Assembly (NCBI GenBank): GCA_022818135.1
Contig: JAFMSR010000002.1
Coordinates: 23,352,768-23,416,767 of the forward strand
Source of the DNA: Saxidomus purpurata
Taxonomy: Eukaryota; Mollusca; Bivalvia; Venerida; Veneridae
Reading direction: 5' to 3'
Length of the DNA stretch: 64,000 bases
Positions 20,515 to 32,345 of the stretch are shown piece by piece. Within the stretch, counting starts at the first letter, position 1. Each line of letters opens with the position of its first letter. The position numbers and the translations under genes were made by a program. The notes beneath the pieces are model-generated. The model was not told the DNA's origin. It did no database searches and saw only the letters and a list, made by a program, of their open reading frames with translations.

Positions 20515-21758
20515 TTTATTTTCATATGCAGTTGAGGTCATATAAATGAAGCTTCCATCTTTCAGATAAGATATATTTAAAGTTTTTTGATGAAATTTGT
20601 GTTTTTAAGGGGGGTCACTGCTGAAATTCAAAATAACAAGAAATTTTATTGACCCTGTTTTCTATGGAGGCTAACATATTGCTAGTTAATTTCTGGAAAA
20701 ATAATGATCGGTCAATGACTTAACTTTTTCGCAACATTAATCTTTAGTGATACACTATCAGATAAAGGTGCCAAATGCAGAATAAGCTAGAATTTTTGTA
20801 TTGTAAACGTTTATGTATGTGGTGTATTTTTCAGAATGGGTATCATTTTTTTATCTTTTCTAATATAGTATGTCATACCTAAGAATGAAAAAATAGAGAT
20901 AGTGTTTTTCCTATCATCATCTGAGTAGATAAGGTTTTTCATATATTTTGTCTACAGTTTGATAGAAACTGATCGTTTTAGAATGCAAAAATAAGAAATG
21001 GGGGTTAATGTGCATATAAGAAAGAAATTAAAAAAACCCCCCGAAAAACAAGTCTTTTTTTTTAGATGTCAACGAGCTTTGAGATACGACGGCATAATTC
21101 TGTAATAAAGAACTGCAAAAGGAACTAGTTATTGATTTGTTTGAATGAAATAAATATCTAAAACGGTTTTTGAGAAATGACTATTTTGCATTGTAGTACC
21201 CCTACCCCCATTTTGGCATATTTTGGCAAATTTGTCAACTTAGTCACAGAATTTGAGGTCAAAATATCTTTTTCTCAAAAATGTTATTTGTTTTGTACTA
21301 AAACATTCCTATTGTGCCTAAATTTACTACTGCATAATTGTTTTTTCCAGTTAATTCATCATTTTTGAAATATAACAAATGTAAATTTCCGGAAGTGCAA
21401 AAATCCAAAACCACACAAGTGACCCCCCTTGATTAATAAAATAGTATAAAATACTTTTATAATCATAAATATATATTTTTATGATACAGATTTTAGTAGA
21501 ACATGTATTGATGCTCAAATAAAAAAAAAAACACCTAAGAACGAGCCGGGAATTTGGAAATTTATTCGTGTGATGATTTGAATATGATATTCCTTCAGGC
21601 TTCACGTGCTTACATGTATATATGGTTACTAAAATATTTACTATGAACCGGTATTCTACAGGAATTTTATGCTGTCTGCACGGATGATTTTAGACTAGGA
21701 CAGCTAGTAGTGGGACCGCTAACATTTCACTGGAATAAGTATGGACGTATGTCTTTAA
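20515..21758. other. non-coding, nothing recognised
   Basis: No gene or structured repeat supported. Confidence 0.5.
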
Positions 21759-22269
21759 AGGTCCATTACTAACACCAAATTGAATTTTCTTTTAAATCTG
21801 GAATCATAACAGGGTCTTCTCAGAAGGAAAGATATGACATACTGCATTGAATCTGACCATATTGTGTTGAAAATTTGAGCTTAACAAAAAATTAGTAAGA
21901 TATATTTTGCCTTTTCAAAAATGAAAGTAGGTTTTCCCGTTTTCAAATATCTTTGTATTTTTCCAGAAATCCCCCAGAGAGAGGCTGTAAATAGGTTGTA
22001 CATAGATATGCATGCCTTTTTTGAATTATAATTGAAGAATTTTACTTCCAATGATGTGCAAAGTATATGTCGGACTGTTAACAACATTCAATAAAGCGAA
22101 AGTAGGACAAAAAGACCATCCAGGTCAATCTAAGAAAATACACAAACATTCACTCGTTTTTCTGCAGCAGTATTTCAAACGGGGAAATACTCCACGGCTA
22201 TTGTAAAGTTTTAGAAGCCAGTTTCAAACTTTATTTCCCTCTTACAATTCCTGTCTTTATAATGGACCT
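21759..22269. mobile_element. piggyBac-like MITE flanked by TTAA
   Basis: Ends AGGTCCATTA and TAATGGACCT lie directly inside TTAA on both sides (21755-21758, 22270-22273). The 511 bp has no coding. The termini differ from those at 5701-6234, so this is a separate family. Confidence 0.65.
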
Positions 22270-22416
22270 TTAAGGTTTTCACTCTATTTTACCATGCAAC
22301 AATGTCCGAATGCGGGCCTTACTTTTTCGTAATGAAAAATCCACCGATAGATCTACTAATTTTAAAAATAGCATTTATTGGGAAACCAGCGCTAAGGGTG
22401 ACTACTATAAGACTAC

Positions 22417-22526
22417 TTTAAATTTTATGAATAAGTTTAACTTACCAATCATACATGTACAACTAGGATTACACTCTCGGTTAACGTATCGAACTCGCCC
22501 ACAGGCGCATGCATGCTAAAAATAGT
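22417..22526 (-). repeat. DIRS left inverted terminal repeat
   Basis: CTTACCAATCATACATGTAC through GCATGCATGCTAAAAATAG is the inverse of 27081-27184 with few mismatches. The outermost ~20 bp (TTTAAATTTTATGAATAAG) is specific to this end. Confidence 0.9.
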
Positions 22527-22597
22527 AATAGTAAAAAAAGTGAAAATGTGGCCCCAATATCCAATACAAATATCAGATGGGGTGGTGGTGGGTATAT

Positions 22598-22702
22598 CAT
22601 GATTGGTAAGTTAAACTAATTAATAAAATTTAAACTTGAAAACAAATTTTTAAGTTTCATTTCATTCGTTTAACTTACCAATCATACATTTACAACTAGG
22701 AT
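22598..22702 (-). repeat. DIRS internal complementary region
   Basis: The first half (CATGATTGGTAAGTTAAACT, to about 22634) is complementary to the outer left end. The second half (TTTCATTTCATTCGTTTAAC, 22655 on) is complementary to the outer right end. This joins both termini head to tail, as the DIRS1 replication model needs for making a circle. Confidence 0.85.
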
Positions 22703-23044
22703 AGATTACAAAGCAATGTACTCACCTAATGGTGGTGCTTTTGATATAATCCAACTTCCTAGATGCCTAGTCATTATCTTCTCAAATACATTCAATGTTA
22801 TAAAAACTTGCAAAACATTTTGTCCCACTATATACAAGTCTGTGCATATTCCAATATGTATATCATTACCATGTACAAAGATGACTTCATATTTCTATAT
22901 TACTATACAGATATATTCTTATCCTGAATGCACTATACAGTATATACATCCTATCCACACTCTGTGTCCATGTACCAACATGTTTGAGTCAGAAATAACT
23001 ACTCGCAACTCGCTGAAAGTTACAAACTTCATCTGAATATATAA

Positions 23045-24281
23045 TCACACTTTTAAAACATGACATTCAACGTTCCTCAAATAGAAACGTGTGAAAGTGG
23101 TTTCACGACTCCAGTCTGCTGACGCTAAAATAGAATCCAAACTAGCCCCCCTAAATAAAGCGAAGGATGGTCCTACAGCTCTAGGGCTATGAGCTTTCAC
23201 TTTCAAATTTTCATCACTTAAGCACAACCTTAAAGTTTGAACAATCCAATTTGCAATAGTCTGTGAGGATACTGGTTTGTGTGGTTCCTTGATGCTCAGG
23301 AATACACTAGTTCCCTCTGTTCCATCAGTCAATTTCCTGAATCTTTCTGTAGCCTTTAAATAATAGAAAAAAGCCCTCTTGGGATCCAATTTCTTGTTTT
23401 CCACAAATGATGGAATGAAAATCTTTGAACCAAAATGTGACTTTTTGTCTTGTTTTGCCAAACCATGACGAATAAATGTAAGACCTTTATTTTGGACATT
23501 TACAGAACCTTCTCCTAGTTTAAGTGACTGGAGATCAATACTCCTCCTGAAAGATGTAATTGCAATGAGAAACACAGTTTTCAAAGTAATTATTTTCAAA
23601 GGAGATTTGTTTAAAGGTTCAAAAGGTTTTTTTCTGCAAATCATCTAAAACTTTAATAAGATCCCATTCTGGTACTAAATGGACAGATGGAGGTCTTGAA
23701 TTGAAGACACCCTTCAACAATTGAATTATATGTGGATGTTGACCTACTTCAAAATTGTCAACTGGAGGTAATATTGCCGAAAGCATAGAGCGATACCCAT
23801 TTATTGTCTTGTACTGAAGACCCTTTTCATATAAATGTGCCAAGAAATCTGCTTCTTCCGTCAAAGAGGAATTGAACGGATTAATTTCCCTTGAACCACA
23901 CCAGCTACGGAACATTCTGAATTTACTGTTGTAGTCTTTTTGTGTTCCAGCTCTGTGGGAAGCTCGGAGCAGAATTCTAGCCTTTTGAGAAAATCCAATC
24001 TCTTTGTACTGTCTGTCGACAGCATCCATGCCATCAGCTTGAAAATTTCTGGATTTGGATGGTTTATTTGTGTTTTTGGTTGACATAATTGATTTGGAAC
24101 GACTGGTAGTGCAATTGGTTCTGCTACCAGTAGATTCAGAATGTCCGTATACCAGTGTCTCCTTTGCCACTGAGGAGCTATCAGAATAATCTGACAATGG
24201 AACTGCAACATATGTCTCAGAACTTGAGGAATCAGACAAATTGGCGGAAAGCATATGCATACATGTTTTCCCATGAAACAC
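23045..24281 (-). pseudogene. DIRS tyrosine recombinase ORF
   Basis: Two frames joined at a 7-T run (23627-23633): 24281-23619 gives the N-terminal DNA-binding region (QKARILLRASHRAGTQKDY, core-binding-like helices), and 23644-23045 gives the catalytic domain. Catalytic candidates: first Arg in TSFRRSIDLQSL, His-X-X-Arg in KAHSPRAVG, and the nucleophile Tyr in TFTRFYLRNV, spaced as in DIRS recombinases. The enzyme would integrate the circular cDNA. Its 5' part overlaps the end of the RT-RNase H frame for about 410 nt. A single-base length change in the T run is the only evident lesion, so the true gene could be intact if the run is miscalled. Confidence 0.85.
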
Positions 24282-25740
24282 TTAGAGCATCTATTGCATA
24301 TGCTTGATTACTCGGAAACCAAGAACAGAAGACTGGGGTCTGATGATTGACTTCTGATGCAAAAAAGGTCCATGATAGGGGTCCCCCATTTCTGAAAAAG
24401 TTTCTGAACTATTGAAGGGTTCAGCGTCCATTCTGTAGGACGTATTATATGACGACTCAATTGGTCGTCTAGGCAATTGTTTATTCCCGGGATATGAACT
24501 GCTTTGAGAAATATATTGTGTTGAATTGCCAGATTCCACAAGTCCCAAACTTGAATGCATAACCTGCTTGATTTGGTATCCCCTTGCTTGTTTATGTATT
24601 GCACAACTGTTGTGTTGTCCGACTTTATCAGAACAGATTTTCCTTTCACTTTGTTCAAAAAATGTTTGAGTGCCAAGAAAACAGCTTTCATTTCTAGTGA
24701 ATTGATGTGTAATTTCTGCTCCTCCTGGGACCAAGTTCCTTGCATGTAACTGTTTTCTATGTGAGCCCCATACATTGTTTTCGAAGCATCCGTTGTGATT
24801 GTTGTCACTGTTAACTTTTTGAGAAAAAACCGGCCTTTCATAATGTTGGCTGAATCCTGCCACCAAGTCAAATGTGACTTTAGGTGTTGAGTAAATGGGA
24901 TCACTTTGTCCAGACTGTCTTTGGACGGTTTCCAAAAACTGAGCAGATGAAGCTGTATCGGCCTCATATACAGTCGGGCGTATGGAATCAGTTCTATTGC
25001 GATCTAGCAACAAATGTTCTTTTCTCTGATTCAATTGTAATCAGTCGTCCAGATAGACTGCTAGACGAATATTTAGAGATCTGAGAAAAGCCGCTTCTAC
25101 AGCCACTAATTTGGTGAACACTCGAGGTGCTACAGTTGGACCGAAACACATTACTTTCCACTGGTAACATATTCCTTGGAAACAGAACCGGAGATACTTC
25201 CTGTGTTCTGGGAAGATTGGAATGTGTAGATAAGCGTCGCTTAAATATATTGAAATTGCCCAATCTTTTGGTCTCACTAGATTTATTACTTTGAGTGTCT
25301 ATTTTGAAATGTTTCTTTACTAGATACCTGTTTAAGGTTCTCAGGTTTATTACGGGTATCAATTTGCCGTTTTTCTTTGGAACCATAAATAAGGTACTGT
25401 AAAAACCTTGATTCTCCAAGTGTTTTGGTACTATTTCTATCGCATCTTTTGAAAGCAAGGTATTTATTTCTTGAAAAATAATATCTTGGTCTTTGTTCGA
25501 CACTTTGTTTGTTCTGATTCCTGAAAAAGGTGGGAAATTTTGAAATTCTAGTTTGTATCCTTCTTTTATTACTGACAACACCCACTGATCTGTTGTTATT
25601 TTGTTTTGCCAATTTTGGTGAAAAAACCTGAGTCTCCCTCCTACAGGTTTCTGAGGTTTTTCTACAGTTAAATATCTTACCTTGGAGTCATTGTCTTTTG
25701 GGAATACGAAAGGAAGTTGGAGCATTAGTATTCCCGCCAT
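23861..25740 (-). pseudogene. DIRS reverse transcriptase-RNase H ORF
   Basis: Pieces in several frames. 25740 to about 25290: FMVPKKNGKLIPVINLRTLN (fingers). 25277-25041: DWAISIYLSDAYLHIPI (motif A), FGPTVAPRVFTK (motif B), AVYLDD (motif C) followed at once by TGA where a Trp or Tyr is expected. 24967-24308: RNase H with TTDASKTMYGA, INSLEMKAVFLAL, IKSDNTTVVQYINKQG and HIPGINNCLDDQLSR. 24274-23861: the conserved DIRS tail FPPICLIPQVLRHM...IILIAPQW. Lesions: frameshifts near 25295, 24975, 24363 (6-A run) and 24252, plus one in-frame stop. The catalytic acidic residues of both RT and RNase H are all present. Confidence 0.85.
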
Positions 25741-26930
25741 CCTTTGATTTGTTAGGTGTGTAAGTCACCGTTTTTCCTTTTGAACGGTTGTCCCTATTGC
25801 CGTAGAATTTTGGTTGGTGTCGAAAACTTGACACATCAGTCTTATATGATGCTTTATCATAAGAACTGTTCTGCGGTAATTTACGCTTACGATTTTCAAA
25901 AAACTCTGGAACAAGATCACTCAACTGATCCTTCTGTTCTTTCCTATCTTTCAATTTGGACTGTAATCCAGGTCCAAAAACTCCCTGTCCTGATAAAGGC
26001 AAAAACAGAATATTGCTGGTCATGTCCTTTAGAGTATTCAAACCCGTATCGGACTGCTGCTTTCCTGCGCACCATATGGTGGAAAGCCCCTGCCCGACCT
26101 GCCTGATCAAGTGATTTGGTTGAAATGTCATAAAGATCACGTACAACCTGAACTGCCTTGTCTAAATTTACTTCTTTCTCTTGCAGTGTAGAAAGTAAAT
26201 TACCTAAACCTTGTTGTAAGTAGGCTATAGAAATAATATCCATACGGGCTGCCAGCTGTCCCTGATAACTCAAAGTTTCAATGGAACGAAGAGGTTGTGA
26301 ACAAAGTTGTTTACTCTTGCCCCATGGCTTAGACGATTTACCATGTCTTTTCTGAAGCATAGGTTCTAAAATATCATCAAGTCCTGGAACTTGTAGAAAA
26401 TCTACAGATTTTTCATGAATAGGAAAAGACATCTTGTTTTCATCTTTATACGAAGACATACGATCAGGATTTTCAGTTTCCAGGAACGGTTCAAAATGTT
26501 CATCATCACAAGACAGCCCAAAAAACTGCCGTGTCTCATTGACATTAGGATGAATGGATAGACTATCCCCTGGCACAATATCAGGATCTATACCATTGTT
26601 CAAACTAATTAAAGGTCTGCGCAAACCTGGATTATTGCTAACCTTTGGGGTAGCTTCAGATCTCAGCGCAGCCGAACTGCCTGTATTCTGACCTGTATTT
26701 TCTAGAGTTTGTAAAGACAGCAAAATTGTCTATAAACTCGAATCAAATTTGGACTCCATTGCCACCATACGTGCATTCAGGTCCTTCATATTCAAACGAG
26801 AAGAGTTGCCGGATGTACTCTTTTTTACAATCGTATCCGACCCTTTCGTTTTGGACGAAACGGAAGCTGTATCGTCGATGTCATGCGGAGAAACAAAGCC
26901 TTCCCCGGCTTTCAGGGCAGCTTCTGTCAT
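25688..26930 (-). pseudogene. DIRS gag-like ORF1
   Basis: Frame from 26930 (MTEAALKAGEGF) is interrupted by a TAG at 26730-26732, continues in the same frame to about 26060 (KSLDQAGRAGAFHHMVRRKA), then shifts to the frame ending at 25688 (LPLSGQGVFGPGLQ, then a Lys/Asn/Gln-rich basic tail). This layout, with a structured middle, the GVFGPG motif and a basic C-terminus, is seen in gag-like ORF1 of DIRS elements. The 5' end lies 150 bp inside the right terminal repeat. There is no zinc knuckle. Confidence 0.7.
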
Positions 26931-27080
26931 AAGAAGTCACTTACAAACCCAAACTATAAACTAATAACTATAAAAACGATAATAAATGACGAGCTAAATA
27001 AAAGTACTGTTCGACACGTTTTCACGCTGAAAGTAAACTGATATGCGATTGCGTGTGATCCGAGTCATGCCTTTCCGTCA

Positions 27081-27184
27081 CTATTTTTAGCATGCATGCG
27101 CCTGTGGGCGAGTTCGATACGTTAACCGAGAGGGTAATCCTAGTTGTAAATGTATGATTGGTAAGTTAAACGAATGAAATGAAA
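27081..27184 (-). repeat. DIRS right inverted terminal repeat
   Basis: CTATTTTTAGCATGCATGCG to GATTGGTAAGTTAAACGAAT, the inverse of 22417-22526. The outer ~14 bp (CGAATGAAATGAAA) is specific to this end and matched in the internal complementary region. Confidence 0.9.
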
Positions 27185-27257
27185 TACGGGTTTGATCAGA
27201 ATTTATGAAATATTGTTTTTGTTATCATAGCTTTCATTTCAAAGAAACTGTATAATA

Positions 27258-27400
27258 TAGTGTTTGGTTAAGATCATAAAGCGCATAGAATCATAACAAC
27301 ACGTGGCAAACTCTTAATTACTTAGTGGATCAAACAGTAGCAAATTTCACCTGACATGTTTGAATAACGACCCCGAATTAAAATAATGAAAAGTTATGTG
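27258..27400 (+). repeat. uninterrupted copy of the repeat that hosts the 9757-12516 insertion
   Basis: TTGGTTAAGATCATAAAGCG to CATAGAATCATAACAACACG matches the left flank (9689-9747). GTGGATCAAACAGTAGCA and GACATGTTTGAATAACGA match the right flank (12529-12620), with no insertion between. It is diverged, but collinear across the insertion site. Confidence 0.7.
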
Positions 27401-27702
27401 TGGCTTCAAAATAAAAAATTTATTCTGATCTATTCCACTTTGGACCCCAAACTTTGACTTGAACTGAAAATATTTTGTCAGGGTCGGGAAATCTGGATAA
27501 GAGCAATGTTTTCATTGATTTTACAGAAAATACGCCTGCTAACCAGACATTGTAGCAAGAAGTATTTTCTCATAGAAAAAATCATTTGGAATGTTTGTCC
27601 GTCTGTACGCAATACATAAATTGACTACATCGGGTTTCCAGACAAAACATTTCTTCTTTTTCAGCAGAAAAAGTAGAGTTTTAGTCATAAAATAAACAGA
27701 AA

Positions 27703-27853
27703 AATTATTGGTTTCGGTGTAATATCACGTTAATTTCACTCGTGAACACCAAAAAGGGTTATTTTCACCAGTGGCTGCGCCACTCATGAAAATATCACTT
27801 TTAGTGCCCACTCGGTGAAATTATAACGTGAGATTACACCAAAACCAACAATT
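27703..27853. repeat. ~150-bp palindromic MITE-like element
   Basis: Arms TTATTGGTTTCGGTGTAAT / ATTACACCAAAACCAACAAT and inner TCACGTTA.../...TAACGTGA fold around the centre AGTGGCTGCGCCACT (27769-27783). Confidence 0.75.
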
Positions 27854-27924
27854 ATCCTCTATATCTGGCAAGAGTGCAAAATGATATTGAACATTTATTA
27901 ACATAGTCTCAGGACCATGAGTCA

Positions 27925-28650
27925 GAGAGTAAGTGTTCGTTGACAGTAAAGTGTCTTTACATCTTGGTAAGACGGAATCAATTATATTTGGATCAAGACC
28001 TAGAGAAAAGGAGTCTGATCTTAACATAGTTTGTAATGGTACTATAATAAAGAAAATAACATCTGTTAAAAATCGAGTAGTAATTTTAGACCAATATTTA
28101 AGTTTTGAATCCTTGGTTACTCCATTAATAAAAAAGGGGCTAATGCTTACATAGAAAAAAAAGAATTTTTTATCAAGCAAAACAAAAAGACGGTTAGCTT
28201 TGCCATTAATTGAATGTCATTATGACCATGCCTAACCTGTATGTTTCTATGGTATTTCATAACATTTTAAAAACAGGCATCAAATCATTCAAATAAACTA
28301 ATGAGAACGATCTCAGGCTTGGTCAGAGGTGCCATTTAAGTAAGCAGCATTTTTCTACGCTTCCTAGTTGGCTTCCATTTGCAAAAAGAGTTGAACAAAT
28401 TACTTTGAATCATGCTTTGAAAATACATACTGGTACTGCTAAAGATTATCTGAGTGAACAATTTTATTCGGTCTGTACATAGTCACACTAGAAAGATTAG
28501 TGAAAATGTTAGTTTACATGTAACCATCTCTAAAGTGAATGGTTTTGGAAAAACACCCTTCTCTTATGGAGTAAGTTGCCATACGAGATTAAGCTTATAA
28601 TTTAAAGTAGAGGTTAAGAGACATCTTACAAGTTGACTGCCATGGGGGTA
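27925..28650 (+). pseudogene. LINE RT C-terminal region, heavily frameshifted
   Basis: The frame at 27933-28154 carries VSLHLGKTESIIFGSR and LNIVCNGTIIKK, the post-catalytic region of a CR1/L2-type LINE. Further recognisable pieces follow in changing frames: RLALPLIECHYDHA, LPSWLPFAKRVEQITLNHAL, HTGTAKDYLSEQF, KVNGFGKTPFSYG, SKLPYEIK and FKVEVKRHLTS. The catalytic RT core and endonuclease are absent, so it is 5'-truncated. Many indels and stops show an old insertion. It belongs to a different LINE family from those at 1.8 and 10 kb. Confidence 0.8.
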
Positions 28651-31563
28651 TATGTATGAATGAACCGTGTGAATTACCATCTGCGATATTTCTGTAATAC
28701 TAGTTTGTCATTATAATGTTCAATACTTACTTTAAATATCTATGTACATGGTTCCACAGTTAGATGATTCAGATCCGGAAACCTAAACTTTAATTGATGT
28801 ACCCGGTGTTATTTTGTAGGGGGTGTTTTTGTGCATTTTCATATGTAAAATTATTAGAATTATATGGATAGCGTCCTCGATGAGAAAGCAGGATTGATGG
28901 TGAGCTGCATGTTCAACTGTTGCTTTGAAACATAGCTTTACCTTGCATATTTTCACAAATAATGGCCTTTTTTTGACTAAAAAAATCAGACGAAAGTCAA
29001 ATTAGGAATTCCTTCTTAAAAATGCATGTAAGTATCAACATTATGTCCTTAAGTGTTTTGTCTTTTCAACAACATAATTCTGCAGTTCATCGTCCACATA
29101 TTAATTGAGGATACAGAAAAGTAATTGCTCGCCACTTAATGCCTTCATATTTAATAAACCAACCAATACTAGAGTACTCAACTCGACAACCAGACATGCG
29201 CATTAGAACTTTTGATACCGAACCGTTTGGTGAGGTAACGTTCGAACGGTGTGACAAGGGTGTTCGTTTTTTCAGAATGGGTAATATTTATTGTATTTCT
29301 GTTTACCTGTACAATTGATTTATCAACATCGATCAAATTAAAAACACTATTTACCAAAGTTCTGTGTATTTTATACCAAAACGATCAGTAAATAATCAAA
29401 TTCTTTTTCGACTTTGCTTCCGTGTTTAAACATGCTTTCGATTAAGATGAAACAGAGTTGGGTCTTTTACATTTCTAACAAATTAACATTCGGATCATAT
29501 TTAACTCAAACAATACCATAAAAAGTAATAACTTATATCTTATAAGGTTTAATAAATGAATTCAAGGCGACACTACTTTCGTTTTCCACGGCGCCATTTG
29601 TAATGTCAAGAGTTTTTCTCTGTCCAAACTTGTAATACACTTTTTATTCCCTCGAAATAAAATAAAGTCAGTTACATCCCACTTAAAAGCAAAGATTCTA
29701 AGAAAGAAAAGTGACCACAAGTATTCAACAAAATAAGCGTCACTTTACAATAGCAGTGGTATTAAAATCAGGCAACGGATCAAACCCTTTCACATACCCT
29801 CGTATGGATTTACTACAAGAAACATAAATCATGCAGTCATTTCAAACAGTCAATCTAATTCATAACGAAAGGACAAACCCGAATAACATGAACATGTGGT
29901 TTTCTTAAATTTAGGAACAACATTATGAGCAAGGCACCTGTTTAAATATCGTATGTCACTAAGATTATACTAGGTTTTTATGATGTTTATGCTAAAACCA
30001 TCCTGAAGATGTTGCCTATAACTTATTAATCTCTATACATTATGAAGTTGACCAATGCTGAGAATATTAATTATTTTTTATCTGTACAGTTAGTTCTAAC
30101 TATAAGGTAAGTGGTCAGCAACATTTGAAAGATATAAACATGCTCCAATGAAAAAGATGTTGCTTTTGCTAGGAACTGAAGTAAAAAGTAAAAAATTAAT
30201 GTGGAAAATTTCAGTGATGTTCTATTGTTAAGTTTTAAATCTGTACACAATTTCTCAACATTAATCTAATCATAAATAGTGTCAGCAAGCGATAATCAGT
30301 TTCCCAGGAATATAATAATGTTTTAATAAGTTTATACCTGGTACAAAGCAAGCTGTGATGTTTGAGAAAACACTTATTTTTTTATGAAATATGTTTTGAA
30401 ATAGGGTACATAATTATATGAATATTTTCTTAAAATACATTCAATTCCCAGAACGACGAAGAATCAGATGTCTTATAAAATGCAGCAATGTACTTATTCA
30501 AACAAAATTATACTGAACAACCTTTCAGACATTTCAAGATGAGCAAAGACGCTAAATATGTGTTTTCCTTTCACACTGTTTGATTGTTATTTCGCTGCAA
30601 GCAGTGGTTTAGATTGTTTCTCATACAATTACAGATCGTAGTAGAATATTTTGTATGATCAGGGAATCATAATGGCATTAGCATGAAATTCAGCACTATT
30701 CTCCACATAAAAATCCTGGAATCATTCAGTAAATCATTCACCACAATGCAAAAACTAGATGTGAAACATATTCTTAACATTTTGATATATTTACCTTCCC
30801 GAATTGCAGTAATTCTTATAGTCCATGTCAGTCACATAAATATTAAGTCATATATTAAAATAACACATGAAAGAATATAAATTTAAATAGAATATGAAAG
30901 GATAAGTGAATGTATGCACTGTAACATAGAGTTCTTGTCATGATATTACTTCGATTTTAATTTGCATGTTTTAGGGAAAATTGCACTCTTTGAATTGTTA
31001 GATATTTGAAACAATACTTCAAAAATGAAAATCGCATCAGTTAAATGGACAAACAGAATGATTTTTTTTCCTTCTCGGGTCGTACCGACTATACCTCGAA
31101 CGAGGATGGTGGACCTAATAAGCACAATTACAAACAAAAGATTTTTTTCCTAATTTGTATCCGGATCCCATCCAAGCTAGAAATATGGAAAATAATAGCA
31201 ATATGTTTTTTGTTTCATTTTTTATGATTATATAATTGAATACATGATAGAAACATCTTTCATATACCATTTGAACATCGCTCTAAGAAAACCATAATAA
31301 AATATTAACATTGATGTAATTAGTTCATTGTAGTTAGTTTCTGTAATTTTCAAAGAGGAATCGTTTCGTCTTAATAAGTAGTAACTAATATGTAAAATGC
31401 ATCATCTGATGGGAGGCATCTGCTCTGCAACATAACACAAATGCAGAATAGGGGTTCATTAATCGTTTTAGCTTATGTCTGTTTTGAACATCAATATAAA
31501 ATAATAAGACACACGTATTTCAAGACATTCAACATGATTTCATTCTTACCTTTCTACTTTCAG
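28651..31563. other. non-coding, nothing recognised
   Basis: No supported gene or repeat. It lies directly upstream of the first recognised exon cassette, so it may be intron or 5' region of that gene. Confidence 0.45.
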
Positions 31564-31608
31564 GTGACATTAACAGAGCAGAGTACAGACTGTACATTGT
31601 CTCGAGAG
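31564..31608 (+). CDS. exon cassette 1 (45 nt) of putative multi-cassette gene
   Basis: Acceptor TTTCTACTTTCAG precedes, donor G|GTAAAA follows. In phase 1 it encodes DINRAEYRLYIVSRG after the split Gly codon. Its start (G-D/N-I) and end (YIVSRG) match cassette 2 (GNI...YILSRG), but it is half the length, lacking the middle. Intron sequence just upstream (CATTCTTACCTTTCTACTTTCAG-like) resembles that before the other cassettes. Function unknown. Its membership rests on border and phase agreement more than on sequence. Confidence 0.5.
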
Positions 31609-32160
31609 GTAAAATTTGTAGATGATTTTCGAATCTGTTCAGTTTACAACATACCAACAGGTTTTATGGAAACCTGTATCTGTAGAAGATTTTTTTTTCT
31701 GAAAAAAGTAATTGTACCCTTCAATGTGATCTTCATAATCTAACGCTAAAATTGAGCTCTGATTCATTAAAAAATAAAACCTAGTAAATGATTAAACTTT
31801 CCTAGTCATTTATTTACAAGGTTTCTTTTTTTGTCTTATCATAGAAAACATCTCAGTATTTTTAAAATGATCAAGTTTATGAATAAATTATAAGTTGATG
31901 TAATATCGTCACATGTTTCCAAAGCATTCATTGTTTACCATAATCTGAAGACCGGTAAGGACATTAACACGTTATGATTTCATGACTTCAACTTCATAAA
32001 ATCAAGATTTCAGCTTAGAATTTATTACCAATTATTGCCCTTGATGAACTGAGAAAGTTCAGGTAAAATGTTGCATGCAAGCTGAATACTGGTAAAGTTT
32101 TATGTGCAATCTACTACCAGGCATATATTTAAGTTACCATTGCTGGATTTGATTTCAGGT

Positions 32161-32345
32161 GGTGGTGTAGAGTTTTAAGGTGTCTGCCGCTCATCCCGGA
32201 GGTTGCGGGTTCGAGCCCCACTGGGGGTCAAGACCGTACCTCCTCATATGACACCAGTACTGGTTTTTTCCAGGAAGCGGACTCGAGAGTGACTTGATGA
32301 TCTACAAGCTTTCTTCACAATCGAGCTAAAATAAATAAGTATAAA
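32161..32345 (+). repeat. tRNA-derived SINE, nearly full length
   Basis: A-box-like GTGTAGAGTTTTAAGGTGT and box B GCGGGTTCGAGCCCC (32205-32219), then ACTGGGGGTCAAGACCGTAC, CACCAGTACTGG and a tail TCCAGGAAGCGGACTCGAGA. It is the best-preserved member of the SINE family also at 8.0, 14.3 and 15.9 kb. The AT-rich end is AATAAATAAG. Confidence 0.75.

Larger units (their letters stand above)
22417..27184 (-). mobile_element. DIRS-type tyrosine-recombinase retrotransposon
   Basis: About 4.77 kb on the minus strand. Order: right (5') inverted terminal repeat, gag-like ORF, RT-RNase H ORF, overlapping tyrosine recombinase ORF, internal complementary region, left (3') terminal repeat. Inverted terminal repeats plus an internal region complementary to both outer ends define the DIRS1 group, in which a circular cDNA is integrated by the recombinase without target duplication. 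Consistent with this, no direct repeat flanks the element. Coding is interrupted by at least seven small lesions, several in homopolymer runs. It is either a young dead copy or an intact one with assembly indels. Confidence 0.9.

Noticed and set aside
22716..23036. 106-codon plus-strand frame within the DIRS element
   Set aside because: Lies in the element's 3' non-coding part on the opposite strand. Cys/Thr/Ile-rich low-information translation.
30090..30106. 17-nt micro-exon between a good acceptor and GTAAGT
   Set aside because: Not a multiple of three, no similarity to the cassettes. Such pairs occur by chance in AT-rich DNA.
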